Shown here: one piece after another, positions 8,485 through 16,373 of the stretch
How positions within the stretch are numbered: the first letter of the stretch is position 1
Layout of the letters: every line of letters begins with the position of its first letter
Position numbers and translations under genes: made by a program
From: Aquipseudomonas alcaligenes MRY13-0052
GTDB lineage: Bacteria; Pseudomonadota; Gammaproteobacteria; Pseudomonadales; Pseudomonadaceae
DNA: 64,000 nucleotides
Assembly: GCA_000474255.1 (NCBI GenBank)
Contig: BATO01000021.1
Coordinates: 1 to 64,000 of the forward strand
Reading direction: 5' to 3'
Notes under the pieces: model-generated
What the model was told of the DNA's origin: nothing
Database searches by the model: none
The model's input: the letters and a program-made list of their open reading frames with translations, nothing else

Positions 8485-10488
8485 TTAGAAGGAGTACTTG
8501 ACGTTGACGCCGATGTTGTCGCGATCGCGGCTGGAGTTGTTCTGGCCAGCGCCATAGAACTCGGTGTACTGGATCTCGCCTTCCAGGCTGTTCAGGTAGC
8601 TCGCCTTGAGGCCGACGGTGTAGGCCTTGCGACCTTCGATGAAGTTGCCGGTCTGGTGGGAGTTGCCTTGGAAGTCATCCTTGTAGACGACGAACGGGGA
8701 TACGTTCACGCCGGCATACACGTCGTTCCAGGTACCGGACAGAACGAGGGTATAGCCGTAGGCGTCCTTGTTGACCTGATCGCCACGATCACCGCCGGAC
8801 ACGTAGGAGCTGTTGCCGCGACCGGAGTAGTAGCGATTGACGCCGTTGTAACCGGTGTATTGCAGGTCGCTGCCACGCAGATGCTCGGACGCCAGTTCGG
8901 CCACGCCGATCAACGAGTCGAAGCTCAGGCTGGGTCCGAAGTTGTGAATGGCGCCCAAGGAGGTGTTGAAGACCTCGACGCGCTCGTAGTTGTGGATCGA
9001 GTCACCCAGGCGAACAGTGTTGCCCGCGATTTGTGCCGAGCCGTTCAGGCCACCGAGTGCGCTGGAAATCGGACCGGTATTGACCAGCTTGGCCGCTTGA
9101 CCGATCAGGTCACCCAGCAGGTCGTTGGTGGTGGCGATGCCGATCGGCATGTTCGGGCGGTAGGCCAGCTCACCGAATACCGAGGTTTCCTGGATGGTGG
9201 TGTTGAAGCTCAGGCCGAACATGCGGATGTCTTCAGCATATTCACGACGGGCCTGGACGTTCGCCAGGGTGTCAAGCGTCGCCAGACCACCTGCCGCCTG
9301 GATGTTGGCCGGGGTCAGGCCGCCCGGCAGAAGACCGGCGACGGTATCCAGGTTGACGCCCTGGTAGTTGCCCAGGTCGGCGTAGATGCTCGGCTCTTTC
9401 GCGTGATAGTTCACGTAGTAGAAGCCGAACTCGGTCGAATTGAGTTCTTCGGCGATATAGCGGAATGCAACGCCGTACTGGCCGTCGTTCTTCGCATTCA
9501 GGTCAGTGCCGATATTGGCGACCTTGACGATCTGGTTACCTGGATAAACGAAGTTCTTCCCACCAGCGCACAGGCCACCCACCTGACCGGCACACAGGCC
9601 GCCAGCACCCGCGTTATAGAACTGCACGAGAGAGGCTCCGCCCAAGGCGGCCTGAGGAGCGGTCAGTGCACTACCAGCCAGACTGGTGTAGGCGGTGTTG
9701 CCGCCATCCGCGAAGAGGTCGGTTTCGGAGAAGAAGGTGCCGCTCGGGTCAATGGCGCTTTCCTTCCAGTTGAACTGGTAGAAGGTTTCCATGGACAGGT
9801 TGTCAGTCAAGCCGACGTTGAAGCTCAGAGCCTCGACCGGAACCAGAACCTCCTTCAGCTCAGAACCTGGCAAGCGGAACTTGGCAGCGTCCAGCGGGTT
9901 CGTGGTGTTGATGCCACCACGGTAGAAGATGCCCTCGCCCCAGTTGAACACCTGCTTGCCGATACGACCGGTGACTGGCATGTCGGCGATATCCCAGTTG
10001 CCATAGAGGTAGGCGTCGAGGATCTGCGCATCACGCCCCGCCTTGTGGCGGGTGTCGTGGGTGAAGCGGTCGTCCTTCGGATAACTCTGGCTGGGCTGAC
10101 TCGGGCTGTTGTTGTCGTAGTAGTCGTTGCGCTTGTCCATGATCTGGGTGTCATAGAAAGCGGTGCCGCGGACGAACAGACCGTAGTTCTTGTAGGTCGC
10201 TTCCAGGTCGGAAGTGATCTTGTACACCTCGGAAACCAGGCCGGTGTCGAAGTTGCGGTTGCCGTCGTTGGTGTTGATGTCGTTGTTGGTCTTGTCCTGG
10301 CCCTGGACGCGCCACAGTTGACCGTAGGAGACGGTGGTGTCGATGGAACCGCTGATCTCATCGTCGGCGAAGCTGAATTCGACCGCCTGGGCCTGGACGG
10401 CGCACATCAGGGGCAGGAGACCGGCGAGGGCGAAACCGGCCTTGGCCGGCGCGAAGCGCAACAGGGGCTTGCGGGACTTGAGTTCCAT
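8485..10488 (-). CDS. DUF1302 family outer-membrane protein
   Basis: 667 residues. The signal peptide (MELKSRKPLLRFAPAKAGFA onward, ending VQAQA) is followed by a long sequence of alternating polar and hydrophobic strands rich in Tyr/Asn/Gly and ending in Phe (NVKYSF), as expected of a beta-barrel recognised by the Bam machinery. The ATG at 10488 has GGAG ten bases upstream; a further in-frame start at 10515 is less likely. DUF1302 proteins are porin-like outer-membrane proteins paired with DUF1329. First gene of the module; the upstream gap of about 500 bases should hold its promoter. Confidence 0.87.
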   Translation of the reverse strand: MELKSRKPLLRFAPAKAGFALAGLLPLMCAVQAQAVEFSFADDEISGSIDTTVSYGQLWRVQGQDKTNNDINTNDGNRNFDTGLVSEVYKITSDLEATYKNYGLFVRGTAFYDTQIMDKRNDYYDNNSPSQPSQSYPKDDRFTHDTRHKAGRDAQILDAYLYGNWDIADMPVTGRIGKQVFNWGEGIFYRGGINTTNPLDAAKFRLPGSELKEVLVPVEALSFNVGLTDNLSMETFYQFNWKESAIDPSGTFFSETDLFADGGNTAYTSLAGSALTAPQAALGGASLVQFYNAGAGGLCAGQVGGLCAGGKNFVYPGNQIVKVANIGTDLNAKNDGQYGVAFRYIAEELNSTEFGFYYVNYHAKEPSIYADLGNYQGVNLDTVAGLLPGGLTPANIQAAGGLATLDTLANVQARREYAEDIRMFGLSFNTTIQETSVFGELAYRPNMPIGIATTNDLLGDLIGQAAKLVNTGPISSALGGLNGSAQIAGNTVRLGDSIHNYERVEVFNTSLGAIHNFGPSLSFDSLIGVAELASEHLRGSDLQYTGYNGVNRYYSGRGNSSYVSGGDRGDQVNKDAYGYTLVLSGTWNDVYAGVNVSPFVVYKDDFQGNSHQTGNFIEGRKAYTVGLKASYLNSLEGEIQYTEFYGAGQNNSSRDRDNIGVNVKYSF

Positions 10489-10927
10489 CGAGACTTTACT
10501 CCGTGGACAGATCATTCATTTGTTATTACGGCCCCGTCTGGCAGGGACGCTGTTCAGCCGCTCGAGCGACCTTGTTAGTGGCGTGGGGCTGGCCCCAACG
10601 CGTCTGAACCGCGCCCTCCAGCGATTGCTCGCATTGAAAGGGCCTGGAACGGCGTCGAGACCTGCAACCATGGTGCCAAGTGCACATTTCCGGGGCGTTA
10701 TATTTTTCTGAACGAAGGGCCAGATAATTTTCAAACGAGTGACTGATCATCCACTGATCAAAACCGACGAATCGGCCGATTTTGTCCTACAAGCTGGCTC
10801 GATTTGTCACTCAAAACCACACCTATAGCGCTTGCGCGTTCATACCTCGATCACCCCGTCAAGCAGGAAATGCCACGGAACAGGCCATTTACGCCTCAAC
10901 GTTCGAGGGGATATTCCTTTGAGTAAC
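10489..10927. other. Gene-free upstream region of the DUF1302 operon
   Basis: About 440 bases with no convincing coding sequence, noticeably richer in A and T between 10690 and 10860 than the genes around it. It separates the DUF1302 start from the pepN terminator and should contain the promoter and control sites of the DUF1302-DUF1329 pair. I see a perfect palindrome (listed separately) and paired TGATCA hexamers at 10744 and 10755, but no well-spaced sigma-70 promoter. Confidence 0.5.
10770..10781. promoter_or_regulatory. Perfect 12-base palindrome AATCGGCCGATT, possible operator
   Basis: Perfectly symmetrical hexamer arms about 280 bases upstream of the DUF1302 start, in the only intergenic region able to serve that operon. 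Two TGATCA hexamers lie just before it. This could be a regulator site; the assignment rests on symmetry and position only. Confidence 0.35.
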
Positions 10928-10961
10928 AAAAAAGTGTTACCGGCAGATTGCCAGTAACACT
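10928..10961 (-). terminator. Rho-independent terminator of pepN
   Basis: Stem AGTGTTAC/GTAACACT extended by GGC/GCC after one mismatch, followed on the minus strand by six T. It lies 50 bases past the pepN stop. Confidence 0.82.
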
Positions 10962-11013
10962 TGTTGACGCCAGGGAAACGGCAGTGGAACCACGAGCGTG
11001 GTTCCGGGAGGGG

Positions 11014-13674
11014 TCAGGCCAGGCTCTTGCTCAGCACTTCATAGACGTCGCTGGACAGCTCACCGGAGGCGAGGATGCGCTCCAGCTCGGCGCGCATCAG
11101 CGTCTGCCGCGCCTCGTCGTACTTGCGCCAGCGGGTCAGCGGCGCCAGCTGGCGCGAGGCGATCTGAGGGTTCAGCGCGTTGAGGGTGATGACGTGGTCG
11201 GCGAGGAAGCGATAGCCGGCACCATCGGCCCGGTGGAAGTTCACCAGGTTCTGGTTGGCGAAGGCACCGATCAGCGCGCGCACCTTGTTGGGGTTCTTCA
11301 GGGTGAAGGCCTTGTGGCCCATCAGCGCCTGCACCCGCTCCAGGCCGCCTGGCAGGGTGCTGCCGGCCTGGACGCTGAACCACTGGTCCATCACCAGCGG
11401 GTTGTCCTTGAAGTGCTCGGCGAAGCCCGCCAAAGCCTTGGCCTTCTCCGCCTCGAAGCCGGAGTTGACCAGCACCGAGAGCGCGGTGAGGCGCTCGGTC
11501 ATGTTGTCGCAGGCTTCGAACTGCTCCAGGCAGGCGTCGAGGATCTCGACCTTGCCGCTGAGCATCAGGTAGGACAGCGCGATGTTCTGCAGGGTGCGCC
11601 GGGCGAAATGCTCGGCGGAGGCGACATAGGGCGTCTCCCGCGAGATGGCGCGATTGGCCTGGTAGCGCGCCAGCAGTTGCGGGAACAGCGCGTCACTGAT
11701 CGAACGACGGGTGAACTCGCGGGCGGCGTGGATGGCATCGACGTCGGCCACCTCGCTGATCTCGGTCAGGTACGCCTCGCTGGGCAGCGAGAGCATCTCG
11801 GCGACCATCGCCTGGTCCAGCGACTCATCCTCCAGCAGGGTGCGGAAGGCATGCAGCAGGCGGGTGTCCAGCGCCAGGGCCTCGCCACGCTGGTGCTGAC
11901 CGATCAGCTCCTGCAGCACCTGCACGGAGAGCTGCTGGCCCGCATCCCAGCGGTTGAACCCGTCGCTGTCGTGCTGCATGAGGAACATCAGTTGGTCGCG
12001 GCCATAGGGGAAGCTCATCTTCACCGGGGCGGACAGCCCGCGCAGCAGCGACGGCAGCGGCTTCTCGGCTATATCGACGAAGGTGAAGGTCTGCTCGGCC
12101 TCGGTCACCGAGAGCACCCGGTTGCCGCCCTGGGCCTTGTCTTCGCCGGCGAGGCGCAGCGGCAGGTCGTTGCCCGTAGCGTCCAGCAGGCCCAGTTCCA
12201 CGGGGATGACGAAAGGCAGCTTCTCGGCCTGGCCGGGGGTGGCCGGGCAGCTCTGGCGGAACGTCAGGCTGTAGGTCTTGGCGGCGGCGTCGAAGGCTTC
12301 CTCGACGGCGAGGCGCGGGGTGCCGGCCTGGCTGTACCAGCGCTTGAACTGGGTGAGGTCGACGCCGTTGGCGTCCTCCATGGCCTTGATGAAGTCATCG
12401 CAGGTCACGGCCTGGCCGTCGTGACGCTCGAAGTACAGATCGGAGCCCTTGCGGAAGCCTGCGGCGCCCAGCAGGGTGTGGATCATGCGTACCACTTCCG
12501 AACCCTTCTCGTAGACGGTCAGGGTGTAGAAGTTGGAGATCTCGATGAACGAGTCCGGACGCACCGGGTGGGCCATGGGGCCGGCGTCCTCGGCGAACTG
12601 GTGGGTGCGCAGGAAAGCTACGTCCTCGACACGCTTGACCGTGCGCGAGTTCATGTCGGCGGAGAACTCCGCGTCGCGGAACACGGTGAAACCTTCCTTG
12701 AGCGACAGCTGGAACCAGTCGCGGCAGGTGACGCGGTTGCCCGACCAGTTGTGGAAGTACTCGTGGGCCACGACGGCCTCGACCCGCTGGTGGGCGGCGT
12801 CGGTGGCAGTTTCCGCCCTGGCCAGCACGCAGCTGGAGTTGAAGATGTTGAGCCCCTTGTTCTCCATGGCGCCCATGTTGAAGTCGTTGACCGCGACGAT
12901 CATGAAGATGTCCAGATCGTACTCGCGGCCGTAGACCTCCTCGTCCCAGCGCATGGACTTCTTCAGGCTGTCCATGGCGTGCTGCACCTTGTCGATGTTC
13001 TCCGGCTCGACATAGATGCGCAGGGTCACGTCACGCTGGCTCATGGTGGTGAAGACGTCCTCCACGCACCAGAGGTCGCCCGCCACCAGGGCGAACAGGT
13101 AGGCCGGCTTCTTGAACGGGTCTTCCCAGGTCGCCCAGTGGCGACCGCCCTCCTCCGCTCCGCTGGCCACCGGGTTGCCGTTGGACAGCAGCACCGGGTA
13201 GCGATGCTGTTCGGCGCTCAGGGTGGTGGTGAACGTGCTCATCACGTCCGGGCGGTCGAGGTAGTAGGTGATCTTGCGGAAGCCCTCGGCCTCGCACTGG
13301 GTGCAGAACATGCTGCCGGACTTGTACAGGCCTTCCAGCGCGGTGTTGCTCTCGGGGTGGATGCGCACCGTGCTGTCGAGGGTGAAGGCGTCGGCAACGG
13401 GCTGCAGGGTCAGGTGGCTGTCGGTCAGTTGGTAGTCGGCGGCGCCGAGCTCGCGGTCGTCCATGGACAGCGCCAGCAGTTCCAGCTGCTGGCCGTCCAG
13501 CACCAGCGCGGGCAGGCTGCCGTTGGCGCGCTCCGGGTTGCGGCGCATCACCAGCTGGGCGTGGACCAGGGTGTGGTCCTCGTGCAGCTCGAAGGTCAGG
13601 GTGGTCTCGTCGATCAGGTAATCCGGCGCCTGATAGTCCTTGAGGTGGATGACTTTCGGTTGTTCGGTTCGCAT
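11014..13674 (-). CDS. pepN: Aminopeptidase N (M1 family, alanyl aminopeptidase)
   Basis: 886 residues, the usual length of gammaproteobacterial PepN. The exopeptidase motif GAMEN is at about residue 267, the zinc motif HEYFH at 304-308, and the third zinc ligand Glu is at 327 (LSLKEG), giving HExxH-x18-E. This cytosolic zinc enzyme removes N-terminal residues from peptides released by ATP-dependent proteases. Monocistronic by position: it has its own terminator and a 76-base gap to the DUF2797 gene upstream. Confidence 0.97.
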   Translation of the reverse strand: MRTEQPKVIHLKDYQAPDYLIDETTLTFELHEDHTLVHAQLVMRRNPERANGSLPALVLDGQQLELLALSMDDRELGAADYQLTDSHLTLQPVADAFTLDSTVRIHPESNTALEGLYKSGSMFCTQCEAEGFRKITYYLDRPDVMSTFTTTLSAEQHRYPVLLSNGNPVASGAEEGGRHWATWEDPFKKPAYLFALVAGDLWCVEDVFTTMSQRDVTLRIYVEPENIDKVQHAMDSLKKSMRWDEEVYGREYDLDIFMIVAVNDFNMGAMENKGLNIFNSSCVLARAETATDAAHQRVEAVVAHEYFHNWSGNRVTCRDWFQLSLKEGFTVFRDAEFSADMNSRTVKRVEDVAFLRTHQFAEDAGPMAHPVRPDSFIEISNFYTLTVYEKGSEVVRMIHTLLGAAGFRKGSDLYFERHDGQAVTCDDFIKAMEDANGVDLTQFKRWYSQAGTPRLAVEEAFDAAAKTYSLTFRQSCPATPGQAEKLPFVIPVELGLLDATGNDLPLRLAGEDKAQGGNRVLSVTEAEQTFTFVDIAEKPLPSLLRGLSAPVKMSFPYGRDQLMFLMQHDSDGFNRWDAGQQLSVQVLQELIGQHQRGEALALDTRLLHAFRTLLEDESLDQAMVAEMLSLPSEAYLTEISEVADVDAIHAAREFTRRSISDALFPQLLARYQANRAISRETPYVASAEHFARRTLQNIALSYLMLSGKVEILDACLEQFEACDNMTERLTALSVLVNSGFEAEKAKALAGFAEHFKDNPLVMDQWFSVQAGSTLPGGLERVQALMGHKAFTLKNPNKVRALIGAFANQNLVNFHRADGAGYRFLADHVITLNALNPQIASRQLAPLTRWRKYDEARQTLMRAELERILASGELSSDVYEVLSKSLA

Positions 13675-13750
13675 GCTTGCCTCTCCGAGGCAGCCCGGGC
13701 GCCATGCCCCGGCTGCGGTGTGTGTTCCTGCCAGGCGGGGCGGTGCAGCC

Positions 13751-14602
13751 TTACGGCTCGCTGCTCGCCACCACCTGGTAGGCCGTGAACTTGCGGATGT
13801 TGATGACCCCGGTGTCGAGGATCAGGTACTGGCCCTTGATACCGCGCAGGGTACCCTCCACCACCGGCGTCTTGTCCAGATCGAGGCTCACCACCTTGGT
13901 CGGGTAGGCCTCGACGGGGTAGCTGATCTCCAGCGGCTCGATGTCCTCGATCTTCTGCACCGCCTGCAGGCCGAAGCGCTGCTGCAGCGCCTGGATGCCG
14001 GCGTCGCAGGCCTCGAAGATGGCCTCGCGCACGGCGGGCAGGTCCAGCGCCTCGGCCTCGCCCTTGAGCAAGGCGCGCCAGTTGGTGCGATCGGCCACCT
14101 GGCTGCGCAGCAGGTCCTCCACCAGGCCGGACTGCTGGCGGGTGGCGACGCGCATGATCGGCAAGGCCTGGCGCGCGCCCTGGTCGATCCAGCGGGTCGG
14201 CACCTGGGTGGCACGGGTGATCCCCACCTTGATGCCCGACGAGTTGGCCAGGTAGACCACATGGTCGGTCATGCAGAACGACTCGCCCCACGCCGGCTCG
14301 CGGCAGGTGCCGGCGTCGTAGTGGCAGCGCTCCGGGCTCATGATGCAGCTGTCGCACTGCGCCAGCTTGGTGAAGCAGGGGTAGCAATAGCCCTGGGCGA
14401 AGCTCTTCTTGGTCTTGCGCCCGCAATGGGAGCAATGGATGGCGCCGAGGAACTCCAGGCGGATGCGCCGGCCCAGCAGCGGGTTGACCGCCACCTGTTC
14501 ATCGCCCAGGCGGAAGGCGTACTGCACGACCGGGGACCCCAGTTGCGCCGACATTTTGCTCAGCGCACCGCGCCCCAGTTCCTGCATGGTGGACTCGCTC
14601 AT
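13751..14602 (-). CDS. DUF2797 family zinc-ribbon protein
   Basis: 283 residues. The start ATG overlaps the stop of the DUF1315 gene by one base (TGATG), which fixes the start although the frame is open further upstream. Residues 55-110 are cysteine-rich (HCSHCGRK, CYPCF, CDSC, then single Cys residues), indicating one or two zinc ribbons. They are followed by a segment VVYLANSSGIKVGITR that resembles the core of GIY-YIG-like domains. Function unknown; a nucleic-acid role would fit zinc ribbons plus a GIY-YIG-like core, but this is inference. Confidence 0.85.
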   Translation of the reverse strand: MSESTMQELGRGALSKMSAQLGSPVVQYAFRLGDEQVAVNPLLGRRIRLEFLGAIHCSHCGRKTKKSFAQGYCYPCFTKLAQCDSCIMSPERCHYDAGTCREPAWGESFCMTDHVVYLANSSGIKVGITRATQVPTRWIDQGARQALPIMRVATRQQSGLVEDLLRSQVADRTNWRALLKGEAEALDLPAVREAIFEACDAGIQALQQRFGLQAVQKIEDIEPLEISYPVEAYPTKVVSLDLDKTPVVEGTLRGIKGQYLILDTGVINIRKFTAYQVVASSEP

Positions 14603-14862
14603 CAGTGGATCGAGTCGGATTTGAACAGGATGTTCTCGATCTTCTCGGACTTGGAGCCGCACTCCTGCGGGCCCATGTAGCCGGTGCGCTCTTCCTCCGG
14701 CAGGTTCTTCAGCTCCCAGGCGATGACCGCCTGCAGGCTGAGCTCCTTCTGCTCCTGGGTCAGCTTGCGGCCGTCGGACCACTTGCCGATCTCCACGGCG
14801 AGCTTGAGGCTCTGGTAGACATCCTCGGTGATGTTGCTGATCAGCTTGGCGAAATCGGACAC
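14602..14862 (-). CDS. DUF1315 family protein (YeaC-like)
   Basis: 86 residues from a GTG start preceded by CAGGAAA. The sequence begins MSDFAKLISNITEDVYQSLK and contains the family core GKWSDGRKLTQEQKELSLQA, as in E. coli YeaC-type proteins of the same length. A longer frame beginning at 14952 has no ribosome site and a non-family N-terminus. Translationally coupled to the DUF2797 gene. No known function. Confidence 0.85.
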   Translation of the reverse strand: MSDFAKLISNITEDVYQSLKLAVEIGKWSDGRKLTQEQKELSLQAVIAWELKNLPEEERTGYMGPQECGSKSEKIENILFKSDSIH

Positions 14863-14967
14863 GGCGGTTTCCTGAAGGGCGGCGAAAACGAGCGCACATT
14901 CTAGCGACACTGCCGGTGTTGCGCATCGACGCCGGTCAGGGCACCAACACACACCAGGACTCGGAAA

Positions 14968-15891
14968 TCAGAAGTCGCGTGACAGCTTCACCTGCTCCAA
15001 CTCCTTCTCCAGCGAGCGGCGGAAGATCTGCGGCCCGGCGAAGCTGTACACCACGAAGCCCAGCCAGGCCCATTCGATGGCCTGGGCCAGCGTCTCGTGG
15101 CCATGCTGGTTGCTGGCGATCACCACCACCCGGTAAAGCACGAACATGCCCAGCAGCACGATGATCGAACGGGTCGGCCCCAGCTCGGACATCCACGAGT
15201 TGTAGCGCCACCAGAGCCCCATGAAGGGGTTGCTGCGCGCCTTGACGGCGGACATCAGGTAGAGCGCGGCAACGTCGTTGGCATTCTCGCGCAGGGCCCA
15301 GATCGCATGCTCACGCGCACCTTGCAGGTCACCCCGGCGCAGCAGCAGGTGGCCCATGGTGACGATGGCACCAGGGTGGTCGGCGCGCAGTTGCAGCGCC
15401 TCGCGGGCGTAGCGCTCCGCCGGTTCCACCTCGCCACGCAGGCGATGGTAGTGGGCCAGGGCGGCCAGGCAGTCGGGGTTGTCCGGCGCCAGCTCCAGGG
15501 CCCGCTGCAGGCTCGGCAACTGCTGGGCGCGACGGCCCATCAGGTCGGCGAGTTCGGCGCGGGCCAGGTGGTAGCCGGCTTCCTGGGGGTTCATCTCCAG
15601 CACCTGGTCCAGGTGCTTCTCGGCCAGCTTGAAGCGCCGCCGCGCCATGGCCACGCGGGCCGCGACGTAATGGGCGAATTCCAGTTGCGGGTCGGCCGCC
15701 AGGGCCAACCCGGCTTCGCGCTCGGCGGCGTAGGCACGGCGCATCAGAAGCAGGCACAGGGCGAGCAGCGCATGGGCCTCAGCGTGCTCCGGGTCATCGC
15801 TGAGTAGTTGTCGCAGGCTGTTGATCGCACCCTCGGCATGGCCGCTTTGCAGGCGCTGATAAGCCAGGTGCAGCAGGTTGGTTTCGTTCAT
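14968..15891 (-). CDS. TPR membrane protein, third gene of the AAA ATPase trio
   Basis: 307 residues. Residues about 1-215 form five or six tetratricopeptide-type repeats (for example AEAHALLALCLLLMRRAYAA and CLAALAHYHRLRGEVEPAER). Two hydrophobic helices follow at about 236-256 (SIIVLLGMFVLYRVVVIAS) and 268-285 (WAWLGFVVYSFAGPQ), and a charged tail ends in KLSRDF. The ATG overlaps the stop of the upstream membrane protein by one base, so translation is coupled. A soluble TPR scaffold anchored by a C-terminal hairpin, made together with an AAA ATPase, suggests a membrane-tethered adaptor. I recognise no characterised homologue. Confidence 0.82.
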   Translation of the reverse strand: MNETNLLHLAYQRLQSGHAEGAINSLRQLLSDDPEHAEAHALLALCLLLMRRAYAAEREAGLALAADPQLEFAHYVAARVAMARRRFKLAEKHLDQVLEMNPQEAGYHLARAELADLMGRRAQQLPSLQRALELAPDNPDCLAALAHYHRLRGEVEPAERYAREALQLRADHPGAIVTMGHLLLRRGDLQGAREHAIWALRENANDVAALYLMSAVKARSNPFMGLWWRYNSWMSELGPTRSIIVLLGMFVLYRVVVIASNQHGHETLAQAIEWAWLGFVVYSFAGPQIFRRSLEKELEQVKLSRDF

Positions 15892-16373
15892 CAGCTGAGC
15901 ACCAGGAACCAGAGGGTGAAGGGCAACAGGTTGAGCACCATTCCACGCAGGAAGAAGGCTCCGAGCAAGACCACCGGCAGGCCGAAGCGATTGAGCACGC
16001 CGCCGTAGTACTGGTAGAGCTCGATGGTGGAGGCCTGCATGACGAACAGCGCGTAACCGATGGCCAGCTTCCACACCACCAGCACCAGCATCGCGTACTG
16101 CAGGCTGCCCTTGTCGAGGATGCCGCCCTGCCACAGGTAGAGCAGGCCGAAGGCCAGGCCCAGGCTGCCCAGCAGGCCGATGGCGGCCAGTGCCGCCTCA
16201 CGGACGCGTGTCGGGCTGCCCACGGCCATGCCGTTGAGCACGAACCAGGGCAGGCCCAGCCAGGCGCCGCCCAGCATCAGGCCCAGCAAGGGCCACAGCG
16301 GCTCCACCGCCAGGCGCGCCAGGGCGCCGGGGCGGGGCTCATCGTCCAGCCGATAGAGGTTGCGGTTGTCCAT
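15891..16373 (-). CDS. Four-helix membrane protein of unknown function, second gene of the AAA ATPase trio
   Basis: 160 residues. A short polar N-terminus (MDNRNLYRLDDEPRPGA) is followed by about four hydrophobic helices: LWPLLGLMLGGAWLGLPWFV, AALAAIGLLGSLGLAFGLLY, YAMLVLVVWKLAIGYALFVM and FFLRGMVLNLLPFTLWFLVL. Its start overlaps the stop of the ATPase gene and its stop overlaps the start of the TPR gene, each by one base, so the three products are probably made in fixed ratio. No enzymatic motif is visible. It may be the membrane client or anchor of the ATPase. Confidence 0.8.
   Translation of the reverse strand: MDNRNLYRLDDEPRPGALARLAVEPLWPLLGLMLGGAWLGLPWFVLNGMAVGSPTRVREAALAAIGLLGSLGLAFGLLYLWQGGILDKGSLQYAMLVLVVWKLAIGYALFVMQASTIELYQYYGGVLNRFGLPVVLLGAFFLRGMVLNLLPFTLWFLVLS

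Noticed and set aside
10680-10740. TTGAAA and TATAAC as a promoter for the DUF1302 operon
   Set aside because: The hexamers are 26 bases apart on the minus strand, too far for sigma-70.
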